Of a DNA stretch of 64,000 nucleotides, positions 7,826 through 15,842 are shown in pieces. Source of the stretch: Candidatus Roizmanbacteria bacterium UBA6242. Lineage in GTDB: Bacteria; Patescibacteriota; Microgenomatia; UBA1406; GWC2-37-13. The notes under the pieces were generated by a model that was given only the letters and a program-made list of their open reading frames with translations, made no database searches and was not told the DNA's origin. The stretch is from NCBI GenBank assembly GCA_002440905.1, contig DJWA01000002.1, positions 230,207 to 294,206 of the forward strand, written 5' to 3'. A program made the translations under genes and the position numbers. Numbering within the stretch: position 1 is the first letter of the stretch; each line of letters opens with the position of its first letter.

Positions 7826-9571
7826 ATGGAGAATACGGTATTGAGTAGTTTGAACAAGAAACAAAGGGACGCAGTTCTGAAACATTTGGGTCCAAGTGTC
7901 ATTTTAGCGGGGGCGGGATCTGGGAAAACCCGAGCTTTGGTGGCCAAAGTAATTCATCTAATCAAAGACCATAATGTATCTCCTAAATCAATTTTAATGA
8001 TCACTTTTACCAATAAGGCGGCGTCAGAAATGAAATCACGAATCGGCAACTACAGCCTAGGATTTATTGGAACTTTTCATTCTTTTTGCGTAAGGATTCT
8101 TAGGATTGAGGCAGAAAATGCCGGTCTCAAGGATAACTTTGTCATCTATGATGACGATGACCAGACTTCCGTCATAAAATCGATAATTAAAGACGAGTTC
8201 GGAAAAAGATATACGCCATCGTATTTTTCTAATAAAATATCGTCTGCTAAAAACCAGCTATTAACACCTGTGAGATTTCTTGAATTGTTTGGCAGCTACT
8301 CGGCTAATGTTGACGTCGGGAAAGTCTATGCTAAATATCAGCAACAGCTTAAGGAAAATAACGCCGTTGATTTTGATGACCTGATAATGTTAACGGTCCA
8401 GTTATTTCGCAAAAACAAATCCGTCCTGGAAAAATACCAGGAAAAATACCGGTACATTTTGATCGACGAGTTCCAGGACACTAACACGGCTCAGTACGAA
8501 CTGGCAAAATTACTTGGAGGAAAATACAAAAATGTAACTGTAGTTGGAGACTTTTCCCAAAGTATTTATTCCTGGCGGGGCGCGGAGATAACCAATCTTG
8601 ACAAATTCAAAAAAGACTTTGCCGGATCAACGAGTTTTCTTTTAGAGGAGAATTATCGATCTACCCAGAAGATACTCGATTTTGCCTATTCGGTGATATC
8701 CAAAAATACTACTCACCCGATACTTCAACTCTATACCAAGAATACAACCCGTGGTGATGATATTACCTTTTATGAGGCGGATTCCGACGAGGAAGAGGCG
8801 ATATATATTGCCTTAAATATTGAGAATTTGAGCAAGATCTATCCTCAGAATCAAATAGCCGTATTGTATCGTACGAATGCCCAGTCAAGAAGTCTTGAAG
8901 AGGCATTTTTACACAGGGGAATTCCATATATGCTCGTCGGAGGAGTGCGTTTTTACGAAAGGCGTGAGATTAAGGATATACTAAGCATGCTTCGGTTAAT
9001 AGTAAACCCGGTTGACAAAGTATCAAGTGAAAGGATTTCCAAACTCGGCAAAAGAAGATGGGCGGATTTCAAAAGATTTTATGATGAAAATAAAGATGAG
9101 GTAGGTAAAAAGGAGACGGCGGAGTTTATCGAAGGAGCCATTGATGCTGTTGGATATATGAAGATGTTTGACCCCGATTCCGAAGAAGATTTTTCGAGGA
9201 TTGAAAATATTAAGGAATTGAAGTCGGTGGCTCTATCCCATCCAGACCTGACTTCATTTTTGGAGCAAGTGGCTTTGGTTGAATCAGAATATTTTGCTGG
9301 AGAAAAGAAGTCGCGCGAAGGCGTGCGCTTGATGACTCTGCACCAGGCAAAAGGGTTGGAATTTAAGGCCGTTTTTATTGTTGGAGTCGAGGAAGGGATC
9401 CTTCCCCATGCCCGTTCAGTTGATGACGTATACGCCCTTGAGGAGGAGAGAAGGCTATTTTACGTAGGAGTTACCCGAGCCAAGGAAAGACTTCACATCA
9501 CCTGGGCCAAACGAAGGTTTATCTACGGAAGAAGGGGAGAGTCGATAAGGTCAAGATTTTTAGAAGAATAA
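7826..9571 (+). CDS. UvrD/PcrA/Rep-type ATP-dependent DNA helicase (short)
   Basis: Superfamily 1A 3'-5' helicase for repair or replication restart. Motifs: Q motif LNKKQRDAV, Walker A GAGSGKT, ITFTNKAASEM (Ia), LIDEFQDTN (II), QSIYSWRGA (III), YRTNAQSR (IV), LMTLHQAKGLEF (V) and YVGVTRAK (VI). At about 581 residues it is some 130 shorter than PcrA/UvrD. The loss falls between motifs IV and V, in subdomain 2B, and there is no C-terminal RNA polymerase-binding tail. The ATG at 7826 was chosen over a GTG at 7805 because the upstream residues are not conserved-looking. Confidence 0.88.
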   Translation: MENTVLSSLNKKQRDAVLKHLGPSVILAGAGSGKTRALVAKVIHLIKDHNVSPKSILMITFTNKAASEMKSRIGNYSLGFIGTFHSFCVRILRIEAENAGLKDNFVIYDDDDQTSVIKSIIKDEFGKRYTPSYFSNKISSAKNQLLTPVRFLELFGSYSANVDVGKVYAKYQQQLKENNAVDFDDLIMLTVQLFRKNKSVLEKYQEKYRYILIDEFQDTNTAQYELAKLLGGKYKNVTVVGDFSQSIYSWRGAEITNLDKFKKDFAGSTSFLLEENYRSTQKILDFAYSVISKNTTHPILQLYTKNTTRGDDITFYEADSDEEEAIYIALNIENLSKIYPQNQIAVLYRTNAQSRSLEEAFLHRGIPYMLVGGVRFYERREIKDILSMLRLIVNPVDKVSSERISKLGKRRWADFKRFYDENKDEVGKKETAEFIEGAIDAVGYMKMFDPDSEEDFSRIENIKELKSVALSHPDLTSFLEQVALVESEYFAGEKKSREGVRLMTLHQAKGLEFKAVFIVGVEEGILPHARSVDDVYALEEERRLFYVGVTRAKERLHITWAKRRFIYGRRGESIRSRFLEE

Positions 9572-9595
9572 ATTTGCTATACTTATAGGTAATTT

Positions 9596-10192
9596 ATGTT
9601 TAAGGATAAGGCTGGACGAGAATTATCGACAGCGGAGTTTTTTGGTAAAGTTATTAATCGCTTTAAAAGCATCTCACTTGAGACGAGCGTTTATTTCCTA
9701 CATTTAGTTGGTTGTTTTCCAAGTCACACAGTCAGGCGTTTTTTTTACAAAATGTCAGGCGTTAAGATCGGTAAAGGTTCAACAATCCACACCAAGGCCA
9801 ATTTTTATGACCCGAGGAATGTGACAATAGGCGAAGATTCCGTAGTCGGCGAAGGAGCCGTTCTTGACGGACGGGCAAGACTTATAATAGGTGACCATGT
9901 TGATATGGCATCTGAAGTTATGGTCTATAACTCTCAACACGACATCAACGACGACAATTTCAGCGCCATTAATCGTGATGTTATTATAGAAGACTACGTT
10001 TTTGTCGGCCCACGGTCGATTATTCTCCCTGGGGTTAAAATCGGTCGAGGGGCGATCGTTGCTGCTGGAGCTGTTGTCACAAAAGATGTTCCTCCTTATG
10101 CGATCGTTGCTGGAGTTCCGGCAAAAGTAATCGGGGAAAGAAAATTAAAAACTCTCAAATATAAATTGGGTAGAGCGAGACTCTTCAGATAA
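9596..10192 (+). CDS. Left-handed beta-helix acyltransferase
   Basis: 198 residues. Hexapeptide-repeat transferase of the maltose/galactoside O-acetyltransferase type. The repeats run from about residue 55 ([15 protein letters not shown]) to 180 and end in the typical [27 protein letters not shown]. The catalytic-type histidine is probably in NSQHD. The substrate cannot be told; an envelope sugar is likely, given the neighbouring envelope genes. A TATACT box lies at 9578-9583. It is convergent with the vanW gene, one base apart. Confidence 0.82.
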   Translation: MFKDKAGRELSTAEFFGKVINRFKSISLETSVYFLHLVGCFPSHTVRRFFYKMSGVKIGKGSTIHTKANFYDPRNVTIGEDSVVGEGAVLDGRARLIIGDHVDMASEVMVYNSQHDINDDNFSAINRDVIIEDYVFVGPRSIILPGVKIGRGAIVAAGAVVTKDVPPYAIVAGVPAKVIGERKLKTLKYKLGRARLFR

Positions 10193-10193
10193 A

Positions 10194-11582
10194 TCAATCA
10201 GCGGTTCCAACAAGATAAACGGCCGCCCATGGCTTGTAGATGGAATAGAATTTCTCGTCAATTGTCACCTTACCGCCCTTGGTCACTTTGTACGTAAAGG
10301 AAGCTTTGCTCCCCCACGCGGGAAAATCTACTTGTTTGGTGATGCCTTTTTTTAGAGTCGGGTCATCCTGGTATTTAGCTTCAGGTGGTGGTACGACATC
10401 CCAAAGGGCACCTTCCCCGACCTCAACTTGACGGCTATCCTTTTTACCGTAAAACCTGAAATAAAGTAACTGGTTTTCCTTGTCGACTTCGGTCTCAATA
10501 AGTATATGCGCCGGTGTATCATTTTTGATTTTTAAATCAACGGTTGGGGAAAAAACCGTTGCGTCATATCCAGGCTTCATATCGTTTTCGTAATAAGAAA
10601 CTCGGTAAGCATGTGCGTGCCTCTCGATGATCGGTAGTCCGGCATAAATAGCGGCTCGAAATAACGTTGTTGACACCTGACAGACACCACCTCCGTCTCC
10701 TAATACGGTTTTTCCATCTTTGATGATATAGGCGGGTTTATAGCCTGTAGTTGATGAAATGTCGCCGATTGCCCTGTTAAACGAGAATACCTCACCCGGG
10801 GGAATCAAGATTCCGTTAAACTTGGCAGCCGCCAGAATTACATTATGGATCCTTTCAGGTATAGAATGAGAGTAGTCGGATTTACCAACGGCAATCTCTT
10901 CCTCAATTCCATAGTCGTTTGAGGCAGCTAGCGTAATCTCAGGTAAAATGGTTTTTGCTCTGAGAATAAGTTTTGTGTTTAATTTACCCGTTTTTATATT
11001 CTTGACGTTATTTTCAAAATCCTTAAGGAATTGGTCTGTTTCTATTTGGAGTCCCTTCCTTTCCTTTTTAAAATTAACAACCCTGCCATCGCTGAATTTA
11101 AAAAGGGCATTTTCAGCAGGGTGGTTGTAACGCTCTTCACTTATGGCTAGGAATTCTTTCACAGGCTCTAAGTCATAAGATAAGGGACTCTCAAAACGAT
11201 ATTTGCTTAATTTAAAGTATGAAGAAACCAGTTGGACGCTTCTTGAAAGGAAATACTTAGAGCGGCCGATCGTATAAGCCTGTATCGCCGGGGTATCGCT
11301 ATCATACCTTATCTTTAACGTTTGGGCTGAAAAAGTGGCAACGGGTGCGTCTTTGTAGATTGCTGTTACCGAAATTCTGGCAAGTTTGCGATTTTTTTGG
11401 TCAAAAATTCTTTTAATTTCTTCTTTCTTCATGCCAGACACGTCTAGGGTGTCTATATATACGTTTGGGTATACACGGTTTTGGTATTTGGAGTTGAAGG
11501 CTTTAAGATCAAAGGCAAGCTTTGATGTAGCTATCAAAAATATGATTAGAAATATTATTTTTAGTTTCGTTTTTGATATCAT
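10194..11582 (-). CDS. VanW family protein with G5-like C-terminal domain
   Basis: About 462 residues from the ATG at 11582. The frame is open farther upstream, but that part overlaps the opposite gene and is not protein-like. Order: a membrane helix (about 5-22), a YoaR-like/PG-binding-like region (YPNVYIDTLDVSGMKKEEI), and the VanW domain (about 260-385: PPGEVFSFNRAIG, GGGVCQVSTTLFRAA, ERHAHAYRVSYY). A small G5-like domain ends the protein. VanW proteins are surface proteins linked to glycopeptide resistance clusters, of unresolved activity. It is divergent from the next gene with only six bases between the start codons. Confidence 0.85.
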   Translation of the reverse strand: MISKTKLKIIFLIIFLIATSKLAFDLKAFNSKYQNRVYPNVYIDTLDVSGMKKEEIKRIFDQKNRKLARISVTAIYKDAPVATFSAQTLKIRYDSDTPAIQAYTIGRSKYFLSRSVQLVSSYFKLSKYRFESPLSYDLEPVKEFLAISEERYNHPAENALFKFSDGRVVNFKKERKGLQIETDQFLKDFENNVKNIKTGKLNTKLILRAKTILPEITLAASNDYGIEEEIAVGKSDYSHSIPERIHNVILAAAKFNGILIPPGEVFSFNRAIGDISSTTGYKPAYIIKDGKTVLGDGGGVCQVSTTLFRAAIYAGLPIIERHAHAYRVSYYENDMKPGYDATVFSPTVDLKIKNDTPAHILIETEVDKENQLLYFRFYGKKDSRQVEVGEGALWDVVPPPEAKYQDDPTLKKGITKQVDFPAWGSKASFTYKVTKGGKVTIDEKFYSIYKPWAAVYLVGTAD

Positions 11583-11588
11583 TGATAT

Positions 11589-13058
11589 ATGGATGATAAT
11601 AGTGAAAAACCCCAAGATTTGCAACCCGAGTCCCAACCCTTGATGGAAACTACCCAGATTGAGGCAGACGAGCCCGTGGTTGAGGAGGTTGCCCCGGAAG
11701 TCAGCAACCCCGAAGCGGTTGAAGCTCCTCAGGAGCCACCGGGTTCGCCACCCGTATACCAAGAAAACAAAAATCAGTATCTTTTTTTTATCCTAGGGGG
11801 TGTTGCGGTCTTTGTAATATTTCTGATTATTATAATAAGGGCTATCTTCGGCGGGGGCGGCGCTACAAAGGAAGTGGCTTTGACATATTGGGGTCTATGG
11901 GAAGAGGAGACTCTCATCAAACCCTTAATCGATCTCTATAAACAAAAAAACCCCAACGTAACCGTCAAATACCTCAAAATGACTCCGGAAAACTATCGAG
12001 AGAAGCTTGTCGCAAGAAGTAAATCAAATCAAGGTCCAGATATATTTAGATTCCATAATACTTGGTTGCCTGAGATCAAAGAGATTGTTTCGCCCTTACC
12101 TTCTTCGATTATGCCTAATGAAGAATTCGAGAAGACATTTTACCCGGTAGCTCAGAGGGACCTCAAGGTTGGTAATTATTATTACGGAATTCCCCTCATG
12201 GTCGATGGGCTGGTGCTTATTTATAACAATAACCTCCTCAAAAAAGCTGGCATTGTGAGCGCGCCATCTACATGGGACGACATAACTGAAATTGTTCCCA
12301 AATTAACAGTTAAGGACCAATCAGGAAACCTCATAACTTCTGGTATTGCGATAGGGACGAGTTCTAATATAGATCATTTTTCCGATATTTTCGGCCTTTT
12401 ACTTTTACAAAACGGTGGCAATTTGGGGACAATAGACAGTGCCGAGGGGACAGGGGCTCTTGAGATATTTAGGAAGTTCGCCGAATCGCCCCAAGGATAC
12501 TGGAACGACAATATGCCCGCATCAACAATGGCCTTCATCCAGGAAAAAGTAGCGATAATAATCGCTCCTTCCTGGCAGCTTCTGACAATCAAGGCAGCTA
12601 ATCCTGACATCGACCTGAAAGTTGTTCCCGTGCCGACGGTTCCGGGAGCACCTCCGGTTTCGCTTTCCTCCTACTGGGTTGAAGGTGTTTCCCGCTATAG
12701 TGCCAACCAAATTGAAGCTTGGAAGTTCTTACGCTTTCTTTCGGAAAAGGAAAATATGACCAAACTTTATGAGCTTCAATCGAAGGTGCGACCATTCGGA
12801 GAGCCGTATTCTCGCGTCGACCTAGCACCCGTACTTAGTCAAAATGAGTATTTGGGGGCGGTCATAAGACAGGCGCCGGATTTTGCTTCCATGCCGTTAG
12901 TTTCAAGAACATATGACAACGGCTTAAATGATGAGATAATTAAATATATAGAGAATGCGATAAACTCAACAACCCAAGGCGTGTCCTATGCCGAGGCCCT
13001 AAAAACCGCCAAAGCAGGAATTACTCAAATATATACCAAATACGGCATAACAAACTAA
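11589..13058 (+). CDS. Membrane-anchored extracellular solute-binding protein (family 1-like)
   Basis: 489 residues. An acidic, proline-rich cytoplasmic tail of about 58 residues precedes one membrane helix (about 60-84). A periplasmic-binding-protein fold of the sugar-binding type follows: VALTYWGLWEEETLIKPLIDLY, a PDIFRFHNTWLPEI segment and a MAFIQEKVAIIIAPSWQL segment. Family members normally deliver a ligand to an ABC transporter, but no permease or ATPase gene is next to it. A binding protein tethered by an N-terminal helix with a long cytoplasmic tail is unusual. It starts six bases from the divergent vanW start. Confidence 0.8.
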   Translation: MDDNSEKPQDLQPESQPLMETTQIEADEPVVEEVAPEVSNPEAVEAPQEPPGSPPVYQENKNQYLFFILGGVAVFVIFLIIIIRAIFGGGGATKEVALTYWGLWEEETLIKPLIDLYKQKNPNVTVKYLKMTPENYREKLVARSKSNQGPDIFRFHNTWLPEIKEIVSPLPSSIMPNEEFEKTFYPVAQRDLKVGNYYYGIPLMVDGLVLIYNNNLLKKAGIVSAPSTWDDITEIVPKLTVKDQSGNLITSGIAIGTSSNIDHFSDIFGLLLLQNGGNLGTIDSAEGTGALEIFRKFAESPQGYWNDNMPASTMAFIQEKVAIIIAPSWQLLTIKAANPDIDLKVVPVPTVPGAPPVSLSSYWVEGVSRYSANQIEAWKFLRFLSEKENMTKLYELQSKVRPFGEPYSRVDLAPVLSQNEYLGAVIRQAPDFASMPLVSRTYDNGLNDEIIKYIENAINSTTQGVSYAEALKTAKAGITQIYTKYGITN

Positions 13059-13065
13059 ATTAATT

Positions 13066-15078
13066 ATGAACTTGCCATTTTTTTCAAAAAACAAAAACGA
13101 AGTCGACCATTATCTAGGAATCTTTCTTAAGGAAGAGGACGGGGTTTTGATGCTAATGGATACTAAAGACGGCAAAATGACTATAAGGGAAAAAGAAAGT
13201 TTTTTATATACTAACGGATGGGAAAATATATCAAACGATATAGATGAAATTATTTACCGGTTCGAAAAAAAGATCAACAAGAACATTGATAAAAGCATAT
13301 TTTTCGTCTATTCCCACCTGGTTGATGAAAAGGTGGGCGACATAAAACAACCTTACTTGCAGAAGATTAAAGAGCTGGTGAAGAGTCTTGAGTTGACGGC
13401 TCTTGGATATATAGAATGTTACGAAGCGGTTTCAAAATGGATTCAAGGTCGCGAAGAGATTCCCCTGACTGGAATACTAGTAGAGCTTGATTCACACGAT
13501 TTGACAATGTTCATATACAAAGGGGGGAATATTACACACAAGAAAAATGTCGCCAGAACCGACAATATATCCGAGGACTTGGTTAAGGCGATGTCCGATC
13601 TTAAGGGTAAATTTCTTTTACCATCAAGGATAATTCTCTACAATTCACACGACCTTGATCCTTTGGTAGATAAAATTATCTCTTATCGATGGGATGAACA
13701 GTATTTCATACAACTACCCCGTGTTGACATTGTCAAGGAAGACGACATAATTACAGGTCTTGTCAATGTATTTGCGGAACAAATAGGGACTAAAAAGGCG
13801 GAGGTGGCAATTCCAACACAGGAGAGTCAGGAAACTTTCGGATTCCTAATAAATAAAGATGTCGCCGAAATACAACCTGAATTGAACACGGTAGAACCAC
13901 AAAAAGAGGCGTTCGTTCAACCAAAAACTACCTTACCGTCTCTTAGCATTCCTAAAGTAAATTTCAAAATTCCAAAGGTGAACTTTTCATTTCTTTCAGG
14001 AAAACTGACGATAGTTGCCGGCCTTATAATTATATCGGCGGCTTTGTTTCTAAACGAATATTTCTTCCATAAAGCCGAACTTGAAATATATTTGAATTCA
14101 AGTTCTATTACAAAAGTCGCTGACTTTACTATTGGGTACAAAGTGGCAACTGCGTCGGCCTCATATAGTCAAAGTAAAGCCACCACCGGTTCACGTCAAA
14201 TTGGTGATCCGGCTCGGGGACAGGTTGTTGTCCATAGCTTTGATGACGGAGAGAAAAGTTTTTCAAAAGGTACGGAAATTGAAAGTGCCGGACGCAAATT
14301 TGTTCTTGACACCGAAGTTAAGGTGGCATCCTCATCTTTGGCATCTGACGGTTCGGCCAAATTACCCGGCAAAAATAGCGTGTCGGTAACAGCTATTGAG
14401 ATTGGTCCTGAAGGAAATTTGGGAAAAGGAAGTCGCTTTACGATTGCCGACCATCCGAGTGGCACATATTTTGCAATCAACGAGTCAGCCTTTTCGGGTG
14501 GTAGCAAAAAAACTGTTAGAACGGTATCAGTTGGCGATCAGGATAAACTTGAAGAGGCAATTTTGAATTTGGCTAAAAAACAGGTGAGCCCACCTAAAGG
14601 AATAAACGGCAGTCTTATAACTAGCCTTACAAAAACTTCATTATCTGAAACTTCCTATTCAAAAGAAGTGGGGGAAGAGAGTAATTCGGTAAGCCTGAAT
14701 GCCAAAGCAAGGACAACTTTCTATCTTTACGAAAAAGACGAACTTCTGGATAAGATCGTTGAAGAAGTCAAAGACGATATTAGACCGGGATTCGCAATCG
14801 ATCGATCACTTGTGGACTATAAAATAGACAAGACAACTCTTGAGGATGAGGATTTGGTTGAGATTAGTGCGAACGTTACGGCAAAGACTGTTAAAAAAGT
14901 TGATAAAAAAGAAATATTGAATCAAGTCACAGGAAAGCATAAAAACAGCCTGAACGATCTTAAGGATAAACTAGATATAGAAGGGTATAACCTTACCATT
15001 AACGAACCGATCCCATTTTTAAATAACTTCTTACCCTTTTTTAAGCAGAATATAAATATAATAATCTCTACTCTTTGA
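13066..15078 (+). CDS. Membrane protein: PilM/FtsA-like N-domain plus baseplate-J-like outer domain
   Basis: 670 residues. The cytoplasmic part (about 1-280) resembles a degenerate actin-like fold (YLGIFLKEEDGVLML; GILVELDSHDLTMFIYKGG). A membrane helix at about 315-332 follows. The outer part (about 345-670) has the KATTGSRQIGDPARGQVVV...GPEGNLGKGSRF pattern that is often labelled baseplate J/gp47-like in CPR proteins. The function is unknown. Seven bases separate it from the solute-binding protein gene and the sortase gene follows directly, so it probably acts at the cell surface. Domain calls are from pattern memory. Confidence 0.55.
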   Translation: MNLPFFSKNKNEVDHYLGIFLKEEDGVLMLMDTKDGKMTIREKESFLYTNGWENISNDIDEIIYRFEKKINKNIDKSIFFVYSHLVDEKVGDIKQPYLQKIKELVKSLELTALGYIECYEAVSKWIQGREEIPLTGILVELDSHDLTMFIYKGGNITHKKNVARTDNISEDLVKAMSDLKGKFLLPSRIILYNSHDLDPLVDKIISYRWDEQYFIQLPRVDIVKEDDIITGLVNVFAEQIGTKKAEVAIPTQESQETFGFLINKDVAEIQPELNTVEPQKEAFVQPKTTLPSLSIPKVNFKIPKVNFSFLSGKLTIVAGLIIISAALFLNEYFFHKAELEIYLNSSSITKVADFTIGYKVATASASYSQSKATTGSRQIGDPARGQVVVHSFDDGEKSFSKGTEIESAGRKFVLDTEVKVASSSLASDGSAKLPGKNSVSVTAIEIGPEGNLGKGSRFTIADHPSGTYFAINESAFSGGSKKTVRTVSVGDQDKLEEAILNLAKKQVSPPKGINGSLITSLTKTSLSETSYSKEVGEESNSVSLNAKARTTFYLYEKDELLDKIVEEVKDDIRPGFAIDRSLVDYKIDKTTLEDEDLVEISANVTAKTVKKVDKKEILNQVTGKHKNSLNDLKDKLDIEGYNLTINEPIPFLNNFLPFFKQNINIIISTL

Positions 15079-15080
15079 TT

Positions 15081-15815
15081 ATGCCGTATGCCGTATATGT
15101 CAAAAAGAATAACTCGCCGAAGAAAAAAGCCGCAAGTCTTTTTTCTTATGTCTCTTTAAGTATTGGAGCTATGTTATTGTTCTGGTCTTTTTATCCAATA
15201 CTTTCGTTTGAAATATATTCTCGCTTTTTTCTTAAAAACAACGTTCAAAATCCGGTTGCCGACGGTTTAGCCCCTTCTCTTGATGAGGCCAACTCGGTCT
15301 TAGGAGTATTCAATATTTTTTCCAACAATCTAAGAGATTATACCCAGGTCAACCTCTGGTTTCCGGACCGACCCCAAGGCAAGCTGGCGGCAACTGTAAA
15401 CGCCAAAGAATACGAGCTTTCTATACCTAAGCTCAATATAAAAGATGCCGTAGTTACTGTTGGAGGTGAAGAATTGACGACAAGCCTCGTTCACTATCTA
15501 CCTCAGTCGATGCCTGGAGAATATGGCAATGTTGCTATATTCGGCCACTCAACCCTTCCTCAACTGTACGATGTCAAAGACTATAAAACTATATTCACCT
15601 ACCTCCCATCGCTTGAAAAAGGTGACAATATTTTTGTCAAAGTAGGGGATATTCAGTACGAATATACTGTTTTCACATCGTTTGTGGTCGACCCGTCAGA
15701 AATATCGGTCTTGGAACAGAATAAAGACGGTGCCTATTTGACTCTCATTACCTGTGTACCACCCGGAACTTACTGGAAAAGGTTGGTGGTCAAGGCTAGA
15801 CTCAAATTGCTTTAG
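15081..15815 (+). CDS. Sortase
   Basis: About 244 residues. An N-terminal membrane helix (about 20-40) is followed by the sortase barrel. The catalytic triad is visible: His in IFGHSTLP, Cys in TLITCVPPG, Arg in YWKRLVV. Sortases cut LPxTG-type signals and join proteins to the cell wall or to each other. The ATG at 15081 was chosen; a TTG at 15075 overlapping the upstream stop is possible. A protein with LPTTG is encoded at 6205. It lies between a large surface protein and PBP1A. Confidence 0.88.
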   Translation: MPYAVYVKKNNSPKKKAASLFSYVSLSIGAMLLFWSFYPILSFEIYSRFFLKNNVQNPVADGLAPSLDEANSVLGVFNIFSNNLRDYTQVNLWFPDRPQGKLAATVNAKEYELSIPKLNIKDAVVTVGGEELTTSLVHYLPQSMPGEYGNVAIFGHSTLPQLYDVKDYKTIFTYLPSLEKGDNIFVKVGDIQYEYTVFTSFVVDPSEISVLEQNKDGAYLTLITCVPPGTYWKRLVVKARLKLL

Positions 15816-15835
15816 CCCATAATATTTGATAAAAT
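15807..15835 (+). promoter_or_regulatory. Promoter of the PBP1A gene
   Basis: TTGCTT (15807-15812) and TAAAAT (15830-15835) are 17 bases apart. The start codon at 15843 lies seven bases later, so the transcript would be leaderless. Confidence 0.45.
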
Positions 15836-15842
15836 AGGCTCC

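Noticed and set aside
11583..11762. 60-residue N-terminal extension of the VanW frame
   Set aside because: It overlaps the opposite solute-binding protein gene completely and is not signal-like. The ATG at 11582 gives a normal membrane helix at the start.
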